Shown here in pieces: positions 24,701 through 39,700 of a DNA stretch of 64,000 bases. Location of the stretch: positions 2,141,501 to 2,205,500 of the forward strand of contig JAMPIT010000417.1 of NCBI GenBank assembly GCA_026261815.1. The letters run 5' to 3'. Position 1 is the first letter of the stretch. The number at the start of each line of letters is the position of its first letter. The notes under the pieces were generated by a model that was given only the letters and a program-made list of their open reading frames with translations, was not told the DNA's origin and searched no databases. Origin of the DNA: Monarcha castaneiventris obscurior (lineage: Eukaryota > Chordata > Aves > Passeriformes > Monarchidae). The position numbers and the translations under genes were made by a program.

Positions 24701-27700
24701 AGTTGAGCATTGCTTCACCCTCTGTTTCAGCTTGTTAGCTCAGGCCCAGCACCAGCACAGTGCAGCTGTACTGGACCCATTCTGGCCTCTTTGCTTCTGC
24801 ACTGCTCTCTGCAGGGCTTCTGCATTTGGGAAAGGCAAAACAAACTTGGCTCTTTTTCTGCAGCACCACTTTCCAGTCTGGGCTCGTCTCAGATCTGCTT
24901 TAACTTGTACCCAGCTCCTTCATGCTCCCAGTATGGCTTGCAAATGTCACTTCAGTCAGACTCTTCCAGAATCTAGAATTTTGATTTTTTTTTTCTACGA
25001 CGATGTAGGGATGATGTCTTCAAATGGAGCTTCAAAAGAAAACGTTGAGCAGCATGAGAAGTTAGAATTTTCCATTTTTCACAGAGTTCTGCTGTATCTC
25101 AGTTCTCCTTTGTCTCAGGGGGACAAAATTTCCTCTGAAAATCTCTCATTAGTGATCTTTGATTGACTTTTTTCTTCCTCTCTCTTCCCCCATGAATTGA
25201 GAGTATTATCTTAACAGCAGTTTTTAGCCTTACTTTCTTGGAGATGCAACCCAAGACCATGGAAAACATGTTTGTCCTGCTGCATACTACAGTAGAGTAC
25301 TGAAATGACACAGGATGCGTCGGAGGAGGGCAGAGTTTCCTCTTGCACACAGTCCTGAAACAAATGGTTTCCATTAAAAGTAGAATGAAAGTTATCTGAG
25401 GTGACATCTGTGCATGGAATTAAATTTCTAAACTAGCTATCTTATGGTTTCATAAAGAATCTCATTCTGTCAGTGACAGAATGAAACAGATTTTGTACTG
25501 TGAAATGTCACACTTGTGTTAAAAGTTTCTATTAGAGACTTTTCAGAAATATTCTCTTTTCTCTCCTGTAATTAGCTAGATGCAGGGATGCACATGTTCA
25601 GTGTTTGTTGGGTTTTGTTATGACATTCTTAACTTGAAGTAATTATGGTTTGGTCCAGTATGCAAATGACAATTTCAGGGGGCTTCTCTGATGGTTGTAT
25701 TTTTCTTCAAGAGTTGTCTGTTTGTCTTCAAGAGCTATAGTTGGGGAAGAAAGTAGCAAATGCTTATGGCATCAAATTCACAAATAAGTAACTCCCTGAA
25801 ATTTGCCTGGACTTTAGCAAGTGTGAGGTCTTTGGTGCCCCATGCTGTTTCATGTTTGGATTGAGTTCTCTTGGGAAAGGTACAGAATCCTGCAGCAGAG
25901 TACTCCACTGCCTTGGCTTCAGGCTTCAGTCCAGTGCATTGACCCTACTGTTATTAAGTGTCCACAAGTGACTTTTTGTTGACTAATTTGCATTATCTCT
26001 CTTTCTCTAAGTTTTATTTGTTTGATAATGACATAAATGATGTCACAACATTTAAAAAAAAAGTATTTTCTGTTTTTTTTAATGATCTAATAGATACAGT
26101 ACCTTTCTGATTCTTATGCAAATATATTGGCATACTCTGTGGCCTGTTTCCAGTTATTATTACTATCTAGGTCAGATCACAAAGTCAGTGTGATGCATCC
26201 TGCAAGCCTGAACTGATAGGTAGTGTGTGAGCTTTTAACGTTAAACAAGTTTAATAAAAAAGTAGCTACTTGTGATATATCTGAAACATTCCTGTACTCT
26301 GGGAACAGATTGTTGTCAGTAAAGTGTAGAGTGTGTGGGTGTTTTCCTTGTTTTGCTAACTTAATTTTAAGAATTTGCATAATCTTTACTAATGCCTGTT
26401 TTTTTCTCCTGCCCATTTGTATGTGGTAAGGATGTTGGATTTCGAGTTGACACGCTCCGTACTGTCCTGCAACAGGAAGTTCTGCTGCAGGAGGATGTGG
26501 AACTGATTGAATTCCTTGACCCCAGTATCCTGTCTGCAGGGCAGTGTAAGCAACAGGAAAACAGACAGCTTCCAACGCTCCGCTCCCTAGCAACTCCTAA
26601 TATTTGGTATTGTATTGAGGATATCTACCGTTATATTCACTGAGAAACAAGCAAAAAATATGTTGTGCATTCTTGAGAGAAAATGCAACATTAAAGTAAC
26701 TACATATTTTCTCATGTCCTTGGGTCTTTATTCTAATAGTCCCCAGATTTTTGTATAAGCATGTTTTTTTTCATTGGGCTTTTTGTTGGAAGAGTGAATT
26801 TTAATCTGAGGTAACTACATGAGCATGAGTGAATGCTCCCAAACTAATATATTCCATAAGGAAGACCTAATGTAGTTGATTAATTCATTAATTTCTGAAA
26901 CTATATAGAGGTGATTTTGATAAATGAGACATGGTTGTGAAGACCGAATTGAAAAGCGTTTATTTTGGAGTGGTCTTCATAAAATATGTTGTGGGTGGGA
27001 GGAGGTGAGGTGGGATGTGCAATTAATTTTCAAACATAGAATATCAGAAGAATAAACTACAGAATATTTCAATAAGATTCATTGAAGTCAGCAGAGTCTT
27101 GTGGAATTCTCTCAAGAATACTGAAGGAGCTGACTGCAGCAGTATCTGAACAGCTACCACCTGTATTTAAAAAATAACACCACCAGTGGTTGTTCTGACA
27201 GTATCTTGCTTGGAAATGCGGGAATCAGTAGAAAAAAATATTGCATAATACGGGCCAGTGCTATTTTCTCATACATACACTGGAAAGTAGATGAGATTAT
27301 TATAGAGTCACACCTCAACTGTTTAAGTTATGTCATTATTGATAATCTCTGTCAAACGAGAACTTTTGAGCAAGATTTTTCTGGTCCTAGCATTATTCAG
27401 TTTCTTTAACTTTAAGCTGATAAAGTACACTTACAGAATTTGTGAATGTTGTTCACCTTCCAGATGACACCAAGTTTGTGTTTTCGTAGACTAGAGGTCA
27501 ACATCAACTTGGAGAAATACCTTGAAAATGATAGAAAATTCAATAAAGACAAAAGTTTAATGCTACACTTGGGAAGGGAAAGTCAAGTTAATAAACACCA
27601 AGTGATGACTAGTTGGGTATGCAGTATTACTCCAGAAAAGAATCTGCACATTGCTGCGATGAATAGCGTTAGAATGTGTACAAGTCATCAGTCATGTGTA

Positions 27701-30700
27701 CAAGTGATCAGTCATCATTTGTTCTGTTCAGAAAAGGGAAGGACATGAGGAAGAATAATGCAATTAATCTGCCACTGATTCAAACTGGGACTTGGGGGAA
27801 ATCTTTTGAACTCTAAGGATACTTAGGAGTTGGAATAGCTATGGCATGGTTTGTGGAGTCTCCATTTTCGTCTTTGGTCTGTCTGTGATGATCTGGGTTA
27901 ACCAACCAGAAGCTGAAAATGAACAAAGTGAGCTCTTGAATCCCTTCTAGTCTTTCATAGTTGGGATTTATTTTATTTGTGGGACTTAATTTTTTTAATG
28001 TACCAAGGAAGTTAGAGACTGACTGTCCCTTTTAAAGGTAGTTACATATTTGGAATATTGTAACCCTGGACCTTTACTGAAACCTATCAATAGCCAGTAA
28101 CCCCAAAGAGTTAACACTTGTAAAGCTGGTTGAAATTTGACCACAAAACTTCCCAGGAAATAGAAACCCAGAGATTGTGTCTTATTTTAGAAATGAAAAA
28201 TATTCCTTGTGAATACTTCTGAACCTAAATGCAGGATACACAGCTTTAAGGGATAAAGGAGAAAAAGGTTTTTCACTGAAAACATTCTGGAAAATTATAG
28301 TTGTAATGCACCTTGAAGCTGGTATCCAGTCCATCTCTCTGAAGATTGTGGGTTACAAAAGTGGGTAATAATATATATGAAACACAGTGTGTTTTCTAGC
28401 AGTTACTTATTTACATTGAATTTTTATAGAGGAAAGTAACAACTTTATAAGCTTTTTAAATGTCTTTGAGAAATAACTGAGACACCAGGAATTCTATTCT
28501 TTAAGGATTTTCAGAAAGTGCAAAATTATTTAAAATGATTATTCAGGCCATCTTTATAAAATTGTGTTAGAAACTAATGGTGCATTGGTGTCCAAGTTAA
28601 ATGAGTCAGACTCTAGAAAAAATACAGCTGGCACTACTTGAGGGATTTGCTACCAAAAGAAACATGCCCTTCCCTACTGTACTCTTGAACCTGGAAGTAC
28701 AGATATTACAGTTCCTACACGCCCTGGCTTATAATGCTGAGTAGTCAGGTTTTTTTTCTTTTTTTATTTTCTTTTCTGTTTTTTTAAGTCATATGTGTAA
28801 AAGAAACTGACCTTTCAAAGTGGTACATTACTCTCCTACTCATGCTGTTAAAAAGCTGAAGAAAGGTTTCCTTAGAGTATACCAGCCAAGTAATATCATG
28901 TATGTATTCATCTAAACCTGTCACTAGGAGTAGTTTTCAGTGTTTGCAGCTCCCTTCAGGACCTACATAAAAGCCCCATAATGAGATGTTGTAATCTCAA
29001 CTATAGCTGAAAACTTTGTGATTTTCCCACTTGTTTGCCCTCAGTAATGTGTGGTTGGTGATACTGTCTCTGTTTGCAGGGATGTCTCGCTGTTCCTTGC
29101 CTTTGTAAGTGCACTGCTTATGTTTCCTTCGTGGTGGAAGGAATCATCATGGCTGCTGTGCGGACCAGTGCTGCTTGTCTATGCAGTTTTTAGAGTGTGG
29201 GGCACATGGAGGACAGCCAAGCTGCAAATGTCCCTGCGAAAATACTGTATCCAGCTGGAAGAAACAGTGGCGAATAGCCGAGCTTTCACTAATCTCGTGA
29301 GGAAAGCTCTACGACTCATTCAAGAGACTGAAGTAATTTCCAGAGGATTTACCCTGTGAGTCTGTATTTCACTTTACTTAATACACAGATCCATTCAAAC
29401 TAGCTGTTGTCTAAAATTGTCTTGCTACGCTGTCTCCCATAACCAGTGGAATTACTGAAAAACATAATATTTAAAGGTTTTCATTTACATAAAACAGCAT
29501 AATTACAATTCATACTAAAAGTATGAATTCTAACAGCTCAGTGTTCAAACCCTGCATCCTGAAGGTGAATTACGTCTCACAAAACTCATATGCCTTTGAA
29601 ATGTCCTGCATTGCTAGCAAAGAAGTATATGAACAAATGGACTTTGAACTGAGTTAGTTTACTATTTTGGGGAGTCATTTAGAGAGTTTTTTTATCTTAC
29701 ATTACCAATTCAGTAATTAAACTGATCAGTAATTGATTATTCAGTAAAAAAATTGATTATTCAGTAACTGATTATTCAGTAAATAAACTGATCTGCAAGT
29801 AATCGCTCACATTTTAGAAAACAGGATGACATGAAAACCATTCTATTTTTATTTAACAAATAACAGTCTGAAGTAGTGAGGACACAGCAATCAGCAAAGA
29901 CCATCAAATGTCGTTTCCCACCTCAAGTAAAGTTAACATTAGTTAACATTTTTTTCTTGCATACAATTGTTGAAACATTTAGATTCTTAAATTATTTACT
30001 GTTGAATTTGCCTCTCTTTTACTTAAGGGCTGCAAAAGTGTTTCTGATTGTTTAGCTCTTGTAGTTATTTGATAAGTTTTGCTTATTTGCTGTGTGAAAG
30101 GACATCAGAAAGTGTTTAGTGTATGCAGTGATTCGAAAGTCAACAGGTCTGTTTCTGTGCACTCTCATTGCTGTGGATGCTTTTGCATTGTAACCACCTA
30201 TGATGAATCCGGATCTGTGCCAGTTCGGCTTAAGGCTAAAGGAGGTGGGAAACACCAACACCTAAAATACAGTCAACTTCTTTCTAAAAAAAAAATCAAA
30301 AATTCCCTTGCAGGCACCAAGATGATGTTTATCCGTGCTAGACCAACTATTCTACATTCAGACACATGTTCTTACATGCAGGTTTGCAACTTTAGACTTA
30401 AAATTTTGGATTAATTTCCTAGCTTGAGATACCTTCAGTGCACTTCGTTGAAGAAATGTTTCATTCTCCCTTTGGAATGCATAAGCATGTCTTCAGTCTG
30501 CCTAGCTATGTGGTTTTTGTTTTGGTCTGGTTTTTTGCTGAAGAAGCATATACTTGAGCAATAGGCAGTCTTATCTTTGCAAACGGGTTCTTAAAAGAAA
30601 TTATTGTTCAGGCTTGTCCAAATTACAGATGAGAAAAACATTTGGATTTTTGCCTAAGTTTAAGCAAACGAACTTGTGGTCAGTGTCTAAATTGCTGCTG

Positions 30701-33700
30701 CCTTGTTCTTTTACAACATATCTTAGATAACAGATTAACAAAAAACAGACTGGTCTTTAAGCTGATGCTTGATCTAATAGCTTCTTGACTTGAAACTTTG
30801 GCAAGCTTTTCAAAAGACTTTGACATATGGATGGAGTGGAAGAAGTCTGAGTGTGCCAGCATCCTCATTGGAACAACTGTACAGTATAAAGAAGTCGGTG
30901 TTGTACAAGTTATGGGTTGATTTAGCCTAGAAGAAGTTCTGACTCCAGGGTGTCCTTTTCTGCATCCATGTATGCACGAGATGCTGCTGCACAGGGCAAT
31001 GTGAAATTCTTTGCTTTGGGTAGCTCTTTGTGTATGATCCAAAAGACTAGTTTTCCTTTTTTTCTAGAATTTTCTACAGTAAACCTCAGCAGAACAAAGC
31101 TTAGAATGTTCTCCTATAGTAAGGTTGTCAAAGTCTTAGTGCTTGTTTATAAAGAGTCTCATGTCAATAGAAGTGGTTGCACTTGAAAAGTTACTGAGTC
31201 TCCTCTTGTGTTATTTTACATCCTTGAAGGAAGGAGATTTCAATCAGGTACAGCATCCTGGTGAGTGTTACATATGCAACTGTTTTAAGGTACTGCAAAA
31301 TCAGCCTAGTTTGGCCTGTACATTGACCATATTGTGACTGGAACGACATTGAAGCTGTCATTTAAATACTACCAAGTTCAGACTTCGACTAGTTGCACTT
31401 AGCTAAACTCGGACAGGGCAAGTCTGGGTGTGCAGCTTTGGCCTGAAGTTCCTGGTGCTCCACTGCTGGTTTTCCTCCCCATTACATCATCCAGTGCTGT
31501 TCCCATTGGCTAATTTACATATCCATTGAAACATCTATGGCTTTGCTATATTCTACCGTGTTTGCCCCTTATTAGTTGGTACTGGACTGTCTCTGTAAAT
31601 GGTAGATTATTACCGATGAGGTTTTGGTCAGTTGTCTATAGGTTATGTGGTTTACTACTGTGTGGTAGTGACTGGTATACTCAAATATTCAAGCATCCTT
31701 TTGCCTTCATTCCCCTCCCACCCAGTAAAACTGACTGCAGCAGCCCAGATCAGGAACTAAGAACTTGAGCAGGGAGCTTGGACTAGATGGCCTCCAGTGG
31801 TCCCTTCCAATCTTAACTATTCTGTCATTCTGGATTCCTGTCAGGTTTCTCTTTTATTAGCTGCTCTCAAAGACAACTGGATATTCGGATTCTAGCATGG
31901 CCTTTTGAAGTGTTTAGCGCTCTGTTGGAATTTCAGGTGTGTCTGCTGTGATGCAGAGATGGCTGAGACCTCAACTGGGCAGCTTGGATTACAGGAATTG
32001 TGTAGCAAAGGTAGAGCAGTGTTCGAGTCAGGCAGAAGGGCAGTATTTCTGTCTAATTGCTTCATTTGCAATTAGCCAAATGAAGCCTGATTACAGGTTG
32101 CGGCCTGGAATTTCTGCAGGATAATGAAAGTATGTCCATTGCCTTGCACATCATAAAACCAGAACTGAAGGAATACATAATGAAAGGCTGCAACAATAAG
32201 CAGCAAGTGTTTATTCCTTTGCCTGTCACCAAAAAAATTAACTTCTTTTCCAAAATGCTCCATTTCTGCTGTATTTTAAACTAGAATTAAGCTCTATGAG
32301 CTTAAGACAAATGGATGTATATTAGCTCTTTATAGAACTGCTTTCATGCCAGAGTGCAGGAATAGGTTTTTATTAATGTTAATTAATTTTTATTAATTTT
32401 ATATAAACTTGTTAAAAGTTGAGAACCAATTTAAGATTTGGCTTGTAAAATCAATGAAGAAATATGTTGCTGTTCTATACAGTAAAATGGGTTTGGAGCT
32501 GTAGTAAAGGGGCAATTCACCTTTAACCTTTTTTTGCTTCTTGCTACTTGCGGCTGATATGCAAAGCTGATAACATTTTGTAAATCAAAATACATAGAGG
32601 ATAAGAGAGAGACTTTTTACAAGGCTGTGTGGTGATAGGACAAGGGAGAATGGCTTTAAATTGAAATAGGGCAGGTTTAGATTAGATATTAAGATGAAAA
32701 TTCTTGACTGTGAGGGTGGTGGGACACAGGAACAGGTTGTTCAGAGAAGTGGTGCATGACCCATCCCTGGAAGTGTTCAGGGCCAGGCTGGATGGGGCTC
32801 TGAGGAGCCTGGTGGAAGCTGTCCCTGCCCATGGGAGGGGTTTGGAATTAGAGGATCTTCATGGTCTCTTCCAGCCCAAGCCATTCTGTGATTTTGTGAA
32901 GATAAACGAAACACTAGGAATTTAGGGATATGACATGCCTGACAGATAGACATATATAATAGATTCTACTAATTTAAATTAGGAGAATAAGGAGGAATTA
33001 TTTTATAAAAAGCACTGAATCAATCCATTCCAGAAGGAAAGCAGATTGTTTTGCTGAATACTGGCAGTACGTGCTGTGCATGAGTTACGCTATATTTGTT
33101 CTCTATAGGAGTTGGAAAAGTCTGCATCACTGTAGTAGAACACAGATCTCTGTCTCTTTTTTATGGTAGAAGAATTTTGCTCCTTTTCTTTGAGCTTGCT
33201 TCTGACAATTCACATGGGGCTTGAGTCTACAAACTGATGTGAGCATTTATACATAAATACTTCCATTTGTTACTTTCAAAAGCTAGGGGAAGGTTAGAGA
33301 TTGGCATGTACTGCATTACATGCTGTGTTCCCTAGTGAAAGATTCAGCAAGGCTAGCATCTTAAATTTACATTTAGAAATTGAAATGTACACAGTTTGTT
33401 TTTATTTTTTCTAGATTTTAAAGTAGCTATGAGATGTTATATAAACCATTTTAATAACACATAATTTTAAATGGCATGCAGATATTTTATATTGTATTTC
33501 AGCTAGCATATTCACTATATAGCAATATTTGGCATGATTCTGTTTGTGTTAATGGTGTTAAACATACTGATACATTGTTCCAGCCTTGCTCACTGGGTGG
33601 GCTGCTCTGGTTTTCATATTTGACAGTGAAAGCCACAGGCTATTTCCCCTCCCAGTCAATGTGCAGCATGGTCCAGCTAAGCACATGGAGTAGGACTGAC

Positions 33701-36700
33701 ATTTTCCCAGCAGTGTCAGGTCTGCTGACTTGGTCAGCTTTTTAGTCAGATGGACTACAGAAATAGTTAACAATGCAGCAACCCACCTCAGACTTACCAG
33801 GAACCCTGTATGCTTTTCCCTTTTAAGTGACTGGACATGAAATCACCACTGTGCCCTGGGAAAGGTGAGAGCAGAAGCAGGCTCCAGTCCCCAATTAATT
33901 AATCACAACTGATTGTCGTATTATCAGGCTACGTTCATTCCTGAGTTGATTCTAGTAAAAACAGTCCCAGCAAGTAGAGTGCACCTAGGTTGTTTCCAGA
34001 GTCTCACAGATTTGACCTCAGATCTCATAGGAATAGATAAAACTGGAGCTTAAAGTTCCACAGACCTGTTTAACATTCACCCAGTTCACATTTCATTGTA
34101 TTTCCAGATGAGGTGATTTCTTACAGTGCTAAAGCCATTCTGAGGTATATTCTAATAGGCAAATGGCATCATTTCTTGTAAATGATATAGTCACCTGAAT
34201 AGCCAGACACCAAATATATTCTCAAATATGCTTGTTGGTGTATACATTTCATGTGTTTACCTGTCAAGACTCTCACAAACACAGCTGTCATTCATTGCAT
34301 GATGATAAAATCTATGTCACCACTCAAACAATACTTCTCTTCACCTAGAAAACTTCCTGCATCAGGCAGGTTAAAAGAACATAGCGTTTTGCATGGAAAG
34401 CTATGTTTTGGCACATTTTTTCTGCAAAATTTATTGAAAAATTAAATTTGGATATAAGGAGGTATATGTTAAATACCTGTTTATTAAAGCTTCCAAAGCT
34501 GACAGTGGGCTTGTAATAGTTTTGTATCCTGATTGAGATAATGTTATGGTATGTCTATCATTATCTACCATTACTGTACCATTTTGGAAAATTGTAGAGA
34601 AAATGCTCAGGAGTTTTGCCACGGCTCAGATGAGAACAGAATCAGGCTATTTACTGAGGAATCCTGGCTGCTGTCTGAAATTTTTATTAAATACATCATT
34701 GATACGATCAATTTTTTTTTTTTAATATCATAGTTAGTGAGTTATTTGAAAAACCTTTCTAAATAATGAAATAGGAAAACTGATGTACTGTTTTTTAAAA
34801 ATACTTTAGGACATCTGTACAGTTGTATCACATTTTACTTTTCAAGTTTGCTTGACAGGGTCAGTGCTGCTTGCCCATTTAATAAAGCTGGACAGCATCC
34901 TAGTCAGCACCTGATCGGCCTCCGGAAAGCCGTGTATCGATCCGTCAGAGCCAACTTCCGAGCTGCAAGACTGGCTACTCTGTACATGCTGAAAAAATAT
35001 CCTTCCTGTAAAAACCCACCAGTGCAGGTAGTCCACGTTGCCTACCTGCAGTTGTGCCAATGTCTAGTGTCAGGATGTCTAGAAACTTACAGTATCTAAT
35101 TACATATCTAAAGAAGGTAAAGAAAAGGTAGTGTAGTAAATTGGGGCTTGTGTTTGGTTTGGAACATGCTTAAAACTTTTGTCTTTTTTTGTACTGTGCT
35201 GTGTGAGATAAGATTCAATGCACTGAAAACATTGTGTCATTACTGACACATGCTTTTGGTGTAAGTGCTGATGATGTGTTTAAGAGGCCTTCAGAATTTC
35301 GTTTGAAATTCCTCTTAGCCATCTTATTCCCTTGCACCAAAGTATCCTCTTCTCTGAACAATACTGCCTTTCACTCAACATTCCTGTGTTCGAAGGTAAG
35401 TTGGTTTCCTCCTACCAAAATTATCTGCAGCAAATTAAGCTTTTATATTAATGTATATCTCAAATGTGTTAGAATGAGATCTGTCTGATGAACAGAGAAT
35501 TAAAAATTTTAGGTCACAGCTTTATTCATGGTGATACAAATTACATAAACTTGATGTGTTATCATTCTCACTTCAGTAGAAGTTCAGCAATATTTGCTTG
35601 TGGCTAGTGTACCCTCTTTTAATTAGATAGCTGCCTTCAGTGAGTACAGTTTAATAATTTTGCCCTAATTAAAATCTGTTCCCATGTAGAAAATATGCAG
35701 TCACATTTTAGCCTTATACTAGGCATTTTGTGTCAAACTTGGTGGACCAGTAGTTTAATGAGATGGAAAGTCATATTGCTTACATTTTGTGTGGAGGAAC
35801 AGTTGGGTACTAACAGAAACAGCTCAACATTTTCCTACTCCATTCTTACTCTGATTTGTTCATGTCAGCAAGAGTGCATTGCTGAAAACCACAGAACAAA
35901 ATGCCATAGAAAAGAGTATTTCTCTTTTTAATTCAGAATCTAAGGTTATAGCAGGATGCAGTGGCTGAAAGTCTAAACTAGAAATTAGGCACTTTGGGTT
36001 AAGTATTTACAGGATGTCGTGCAGACCAGTTCAACAGCTCTCTGCACTGGTCTCCGTTGAATTGTGTGGTAACTCAGGCAGTGCTTCACTCGGCATGCAA
36101 GTCTTAAGAGCCTTGTGGGTTCTGCATCATGGGAACCTGAGTAATTATATACAAGCTGCATGGAGGAAATTTTGTAGTTTATGTTACTGGCTGATGTTGA
36201 TAATCTCATCCTCAGCTGATGCAGAATGGTTTGATACTCCATTTCTGTTGAACTATTTTGATAGGTAGGACCTGGGCATTGGACCGTGTAAACTTAAAAA
36301 GCTTGGATTTTGTTGTAAGGTGATGTTCTTTGCTGTCAAGGCATAAATAGTGGTATTTTTTTATTAGTGAAACCAGACATTGGATAGCAGTGTTTTAAAC
36401 TGAGTGGCATCCTACCCCATTCGGATGGAATGCATATAAAATGCATTCTAGGTCTTTGAGATGCACTGAGCACAGGGAAATTTGCAAATTTCCTGTAGTA
36501 AATCTAGTAAAAACTTGTTCCTTCTCCTCTGTAAAGGTTTAGTTAATGCATCATGGACTGTTGGAAAAACACGTAACTTTTAACTAGGGAGAGAGAAAGT
36601 TCACACAAGAAAAGAAGTAAGTTAAACAAAAAGTAGTACCCTCCTGGGATTATAAAAGCCTAAATTGGATATCCCATGCTGAAAGGTCTGAGTAGAGACA

Positions 36701-39700
36701 CTTGGGCATTTTTCAGTGCCATATTTCTTCCTTGACCAGCCAGTTCATCACATGCTTAGCTCACCCCTGGTGAGCAGGTGTGAATTTTGTAGAAGAGCAG
36801 CTTGGATTTCCCAGGGATCCTGTGAGACCCTCGTGTTAGGTCTTTAGATGGGAATTTTTGAAGACTAAAGTATAAAATGTTAATTGTTACATACAGGGAT
36901 ACATTAGCATTCTTGCTTTTCTATAGGTAAATAAGAATGTCTAACCTGATAGAGGCTAGACATTCACTGTACAGGTATTCTGGATTTGACATTTCATTAT
37001 TAGTAGCTTTGTCTTCTTTCAAGCTAATAAGGCATGCAAGTTAAACGAATGATATATTTTCACAGAGACGTAGAAAAATTTAACTAATCTAAGATAATTA
37101 CTGTATGTTGGCTTCAATAGAAGACATTAGGGCTAAAAGTACTTACTACTAGATCAGAGTGCTCGGAGGAAGTGCATTCCTGTATATAATGGTGTGTATA
37201 TGTCTAAACTTTCTAAATGTTTGGTCCTTAGGAAGCTAATGGGGGCATAGGATCAGTTCTCCGCTTTCATCTATCAGGTAGAAATGGGAGTGGAAGGGCT
37301 GCAATAGAGGAGAGCAAGGCAGGAGGCGCAGGAGGCCACAGGGAATCCCTGGCCAAGACACAGTATTGGTAAGTGGCTCCTTGGTCAAACCTCTCATTTG
37401 AGCTGTTACCTGGAATTTATTTTTAGCATGACTTAGAAATCCACACGTGTCCAAACTGCTTTTTGTGGCGTTCATGCTGTTGGAAATGCCATGTTGCAGG
37501 AAAAGGCTAACAAGGAGTACAAGTAGTTTCTAAGTTACGTCCTGAAGGTTTTTGACCTGACTTTTCAATTTCTGGAGTTACCATCCTCATCCTATGTGCT
37601 CCCTCTGCTGGGCATGCTGTCAGGTTAATTTAGAATAGACACCATTTATGTGAGCTACCTGCTGGTGACAACAGTAATATTCTGATCCTAATTAATTTAC
37701 ACTTTAGGGTTTTGTTTGAACACTTAATAGGCTTCTTCCTTTCTGGACATGAGGGATAAGAGAGGGAGAAATGTGTTTGTTTAGGTCCTGGACTCTTTAC
37801 TGTTTCCTGGGGCACAGAAAATTACTTTTCATGCAATGTTCTTCTACTCAACTGGTAAACATCTCTTGAGCAAATCACTTTAGCGAGTTCAATCCTGTGA
37901 GAATTTAGCACTTGGAAAATTTGGGTGTGAAAGTGGATGGAACGTGTAGCTTCCCCAGAAGACATTAGCTGGACAAGAGACAAGTGCTTCTAATTGGCTT
38001 TATGTGCAAGAGGTGAGAGGATTCAGTTTCTAGATAAAACTGTAAATGAAAAAACTTATACTTTAAATTAAGAGATCATATTTTCATTGATGCTTTACAA
38101 ATACATATATTTCTCTGTAATAAATGTCATTTTGTACTTATGTCCATAAGTTTAAGTTTTGGTTTTAAAATGAATTTTACTATTTTGTGACTGAGTTACT
38201 ATCAGAAAATGTGGAAAAATCTTGAACTGTTCCTCCCCAGCCTGAGGTTAGCCTAAAATTAGTGCTGTTTTAAAATAAATGCTGCCTAGTCTATGAATTA
38301 TTTTATATGTCTTCTGGTATCAGTTATGTTGTGCTTGCTTCCTATTTTTTAAGCATTTTTGAGGACTAGAAATGTACATTCTCCTACTGAGATTTTAAAT
38401 GTGCTGAATGGTGTTGATAGATACCAATTTGCCACTCATCCTGCCAAGATCATAATGTCTTTACAGTGATGTAATCAGTAAAGTTAATGGTGTGACAATC
38501 AGGGAGCTCCTGTTCTCCATAGAGCTCTCTGCAATGTCAGACCTTTTACTGTAAAGATCTCTGAGCAGTCCATCCACAGACAGAACTCTCAGCGAATTCA
38601 CATCCTGAGTGTAGTCTATAACACAGGCTACCTTTAAAACTTAAAATTGCACAGTTGTTCTCTTTCCTCTGTTAAAAATACAATTTCTGGTTTAAGATTG
38701 ACATGAACTATCTCTTGGAAATTCAATATTTAAAAGCAAGCTGTTTCACTCATAAGGGATGCAGGGATTTTTCATCGCTCTACTTTGTTTCTTTTTATGT
38801 GTTTGTATTTAGACGTAAGTGTTTTGTCAGTGTCTTATCTCTCATCCTTAAAAGAGCCTTTAAAACTTGTGCTTCAAGTAAGGATTGCGAAACTTTCACT
38901 TAAACAGGATTCAGGTGGATTTGGGATGAATGTATGTGCTTTCATAAAAATTGTCTGGAATAAGAAACCTTATTAAGCATTTCTTTCCTTTTCTGTGTGT
39001 TTAATGCAAAAGTGGCTTTGTTTACCACCTTAACTCCAGCTAAACCTACCCTCTGAACTCGGAGAGTGACAACGTGACCAGCTACATCTGTGTGGTCCCC
39101 TTTAAGGAGCTGGGCTTGGGACTGAGTGAAGAGCAGGTCTCCGAAGAGGAGGCAGACAATCTGACTGATGGCTTCAGCTTGCCTGCACTCAAGGTAAGCT
39201 CTCCTAGAAGGACTTAATGCATCCATGCAGGCTACTGGTGAAAATCTTTATGTTGTCATGAAGTCCTGTGGCTTGTATGTCCTAGCCTGTAGCAGGACAC
39301 TGAATTGAGGGTAAGGTGTAATCAATTAGCCTCTCATCATGTGTTTCTACATTTATCAGCATTCAGGTGATTTCTTTGTGCATGTAGAGAAAGAGAAGTT
39401 ACTCGATACGACGTTAGGATTTTTTTCTGCAAATCATGGAAGTTCAAGTCAGTGCCTATAATCAGCTTGATCAATCCCCTTAAATGTGATTTTTTTGCTC
39501 TCTGATTTCACCTGATCCCGGCTGAATAAAATAATTTCCAGATTTGTACTTACTTCTTTTTTTATCTGGTCTCTTGATGCGAATAAAAAGAGAGACATCA
39601 GAAGACACAAATTAGTTGTAATTGCCAAAGGGAGTATCTGCATTTAGTCACACTGAGGAGTAGAAATCATAAGTTTGGACCCCTGCTGCCATGAGCCAGT

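Larger units (their letters stand above)
26607..29079 (+). other. VEZT: VEZT intron 4 (2.5 kb)
   Basis: A GT-AG intron holding an old CR1-type fragment at about 27448-27860 and, inside it, a 20-bp tandem duplication at 27675-27714. Otherwise AT-rich with nothing else recognised. Confidence 0.85.
29356..34858 (+). other. VEZT: VEZT intron 5 (5.5 kb)
   Basis: A GT-AG intron. It contains a short irregular repeat of TGATTATTCAGTAA-like units at 29701-29795, a CR1 3'-end scrap at 31770-31834 and a better CR1 fragment at 32605-32897. No other feature recognised. Confidence 0.85.

Noticed and set aside
32704..32925. 73-codon plus-strand frame
   Set aside because: It is the translated 3' region of a CR1 fragment.
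39037..39065. GT-AG acceptor choices for exon 7 (after CCAG at 39039 or GGAG at 39064)
   Set aside because: The first leads to in-frame stops in every phase. The second removes YPLNSE, which vezatin carries. The AC acceptor with a U12 branch point restores the exact family sequence.
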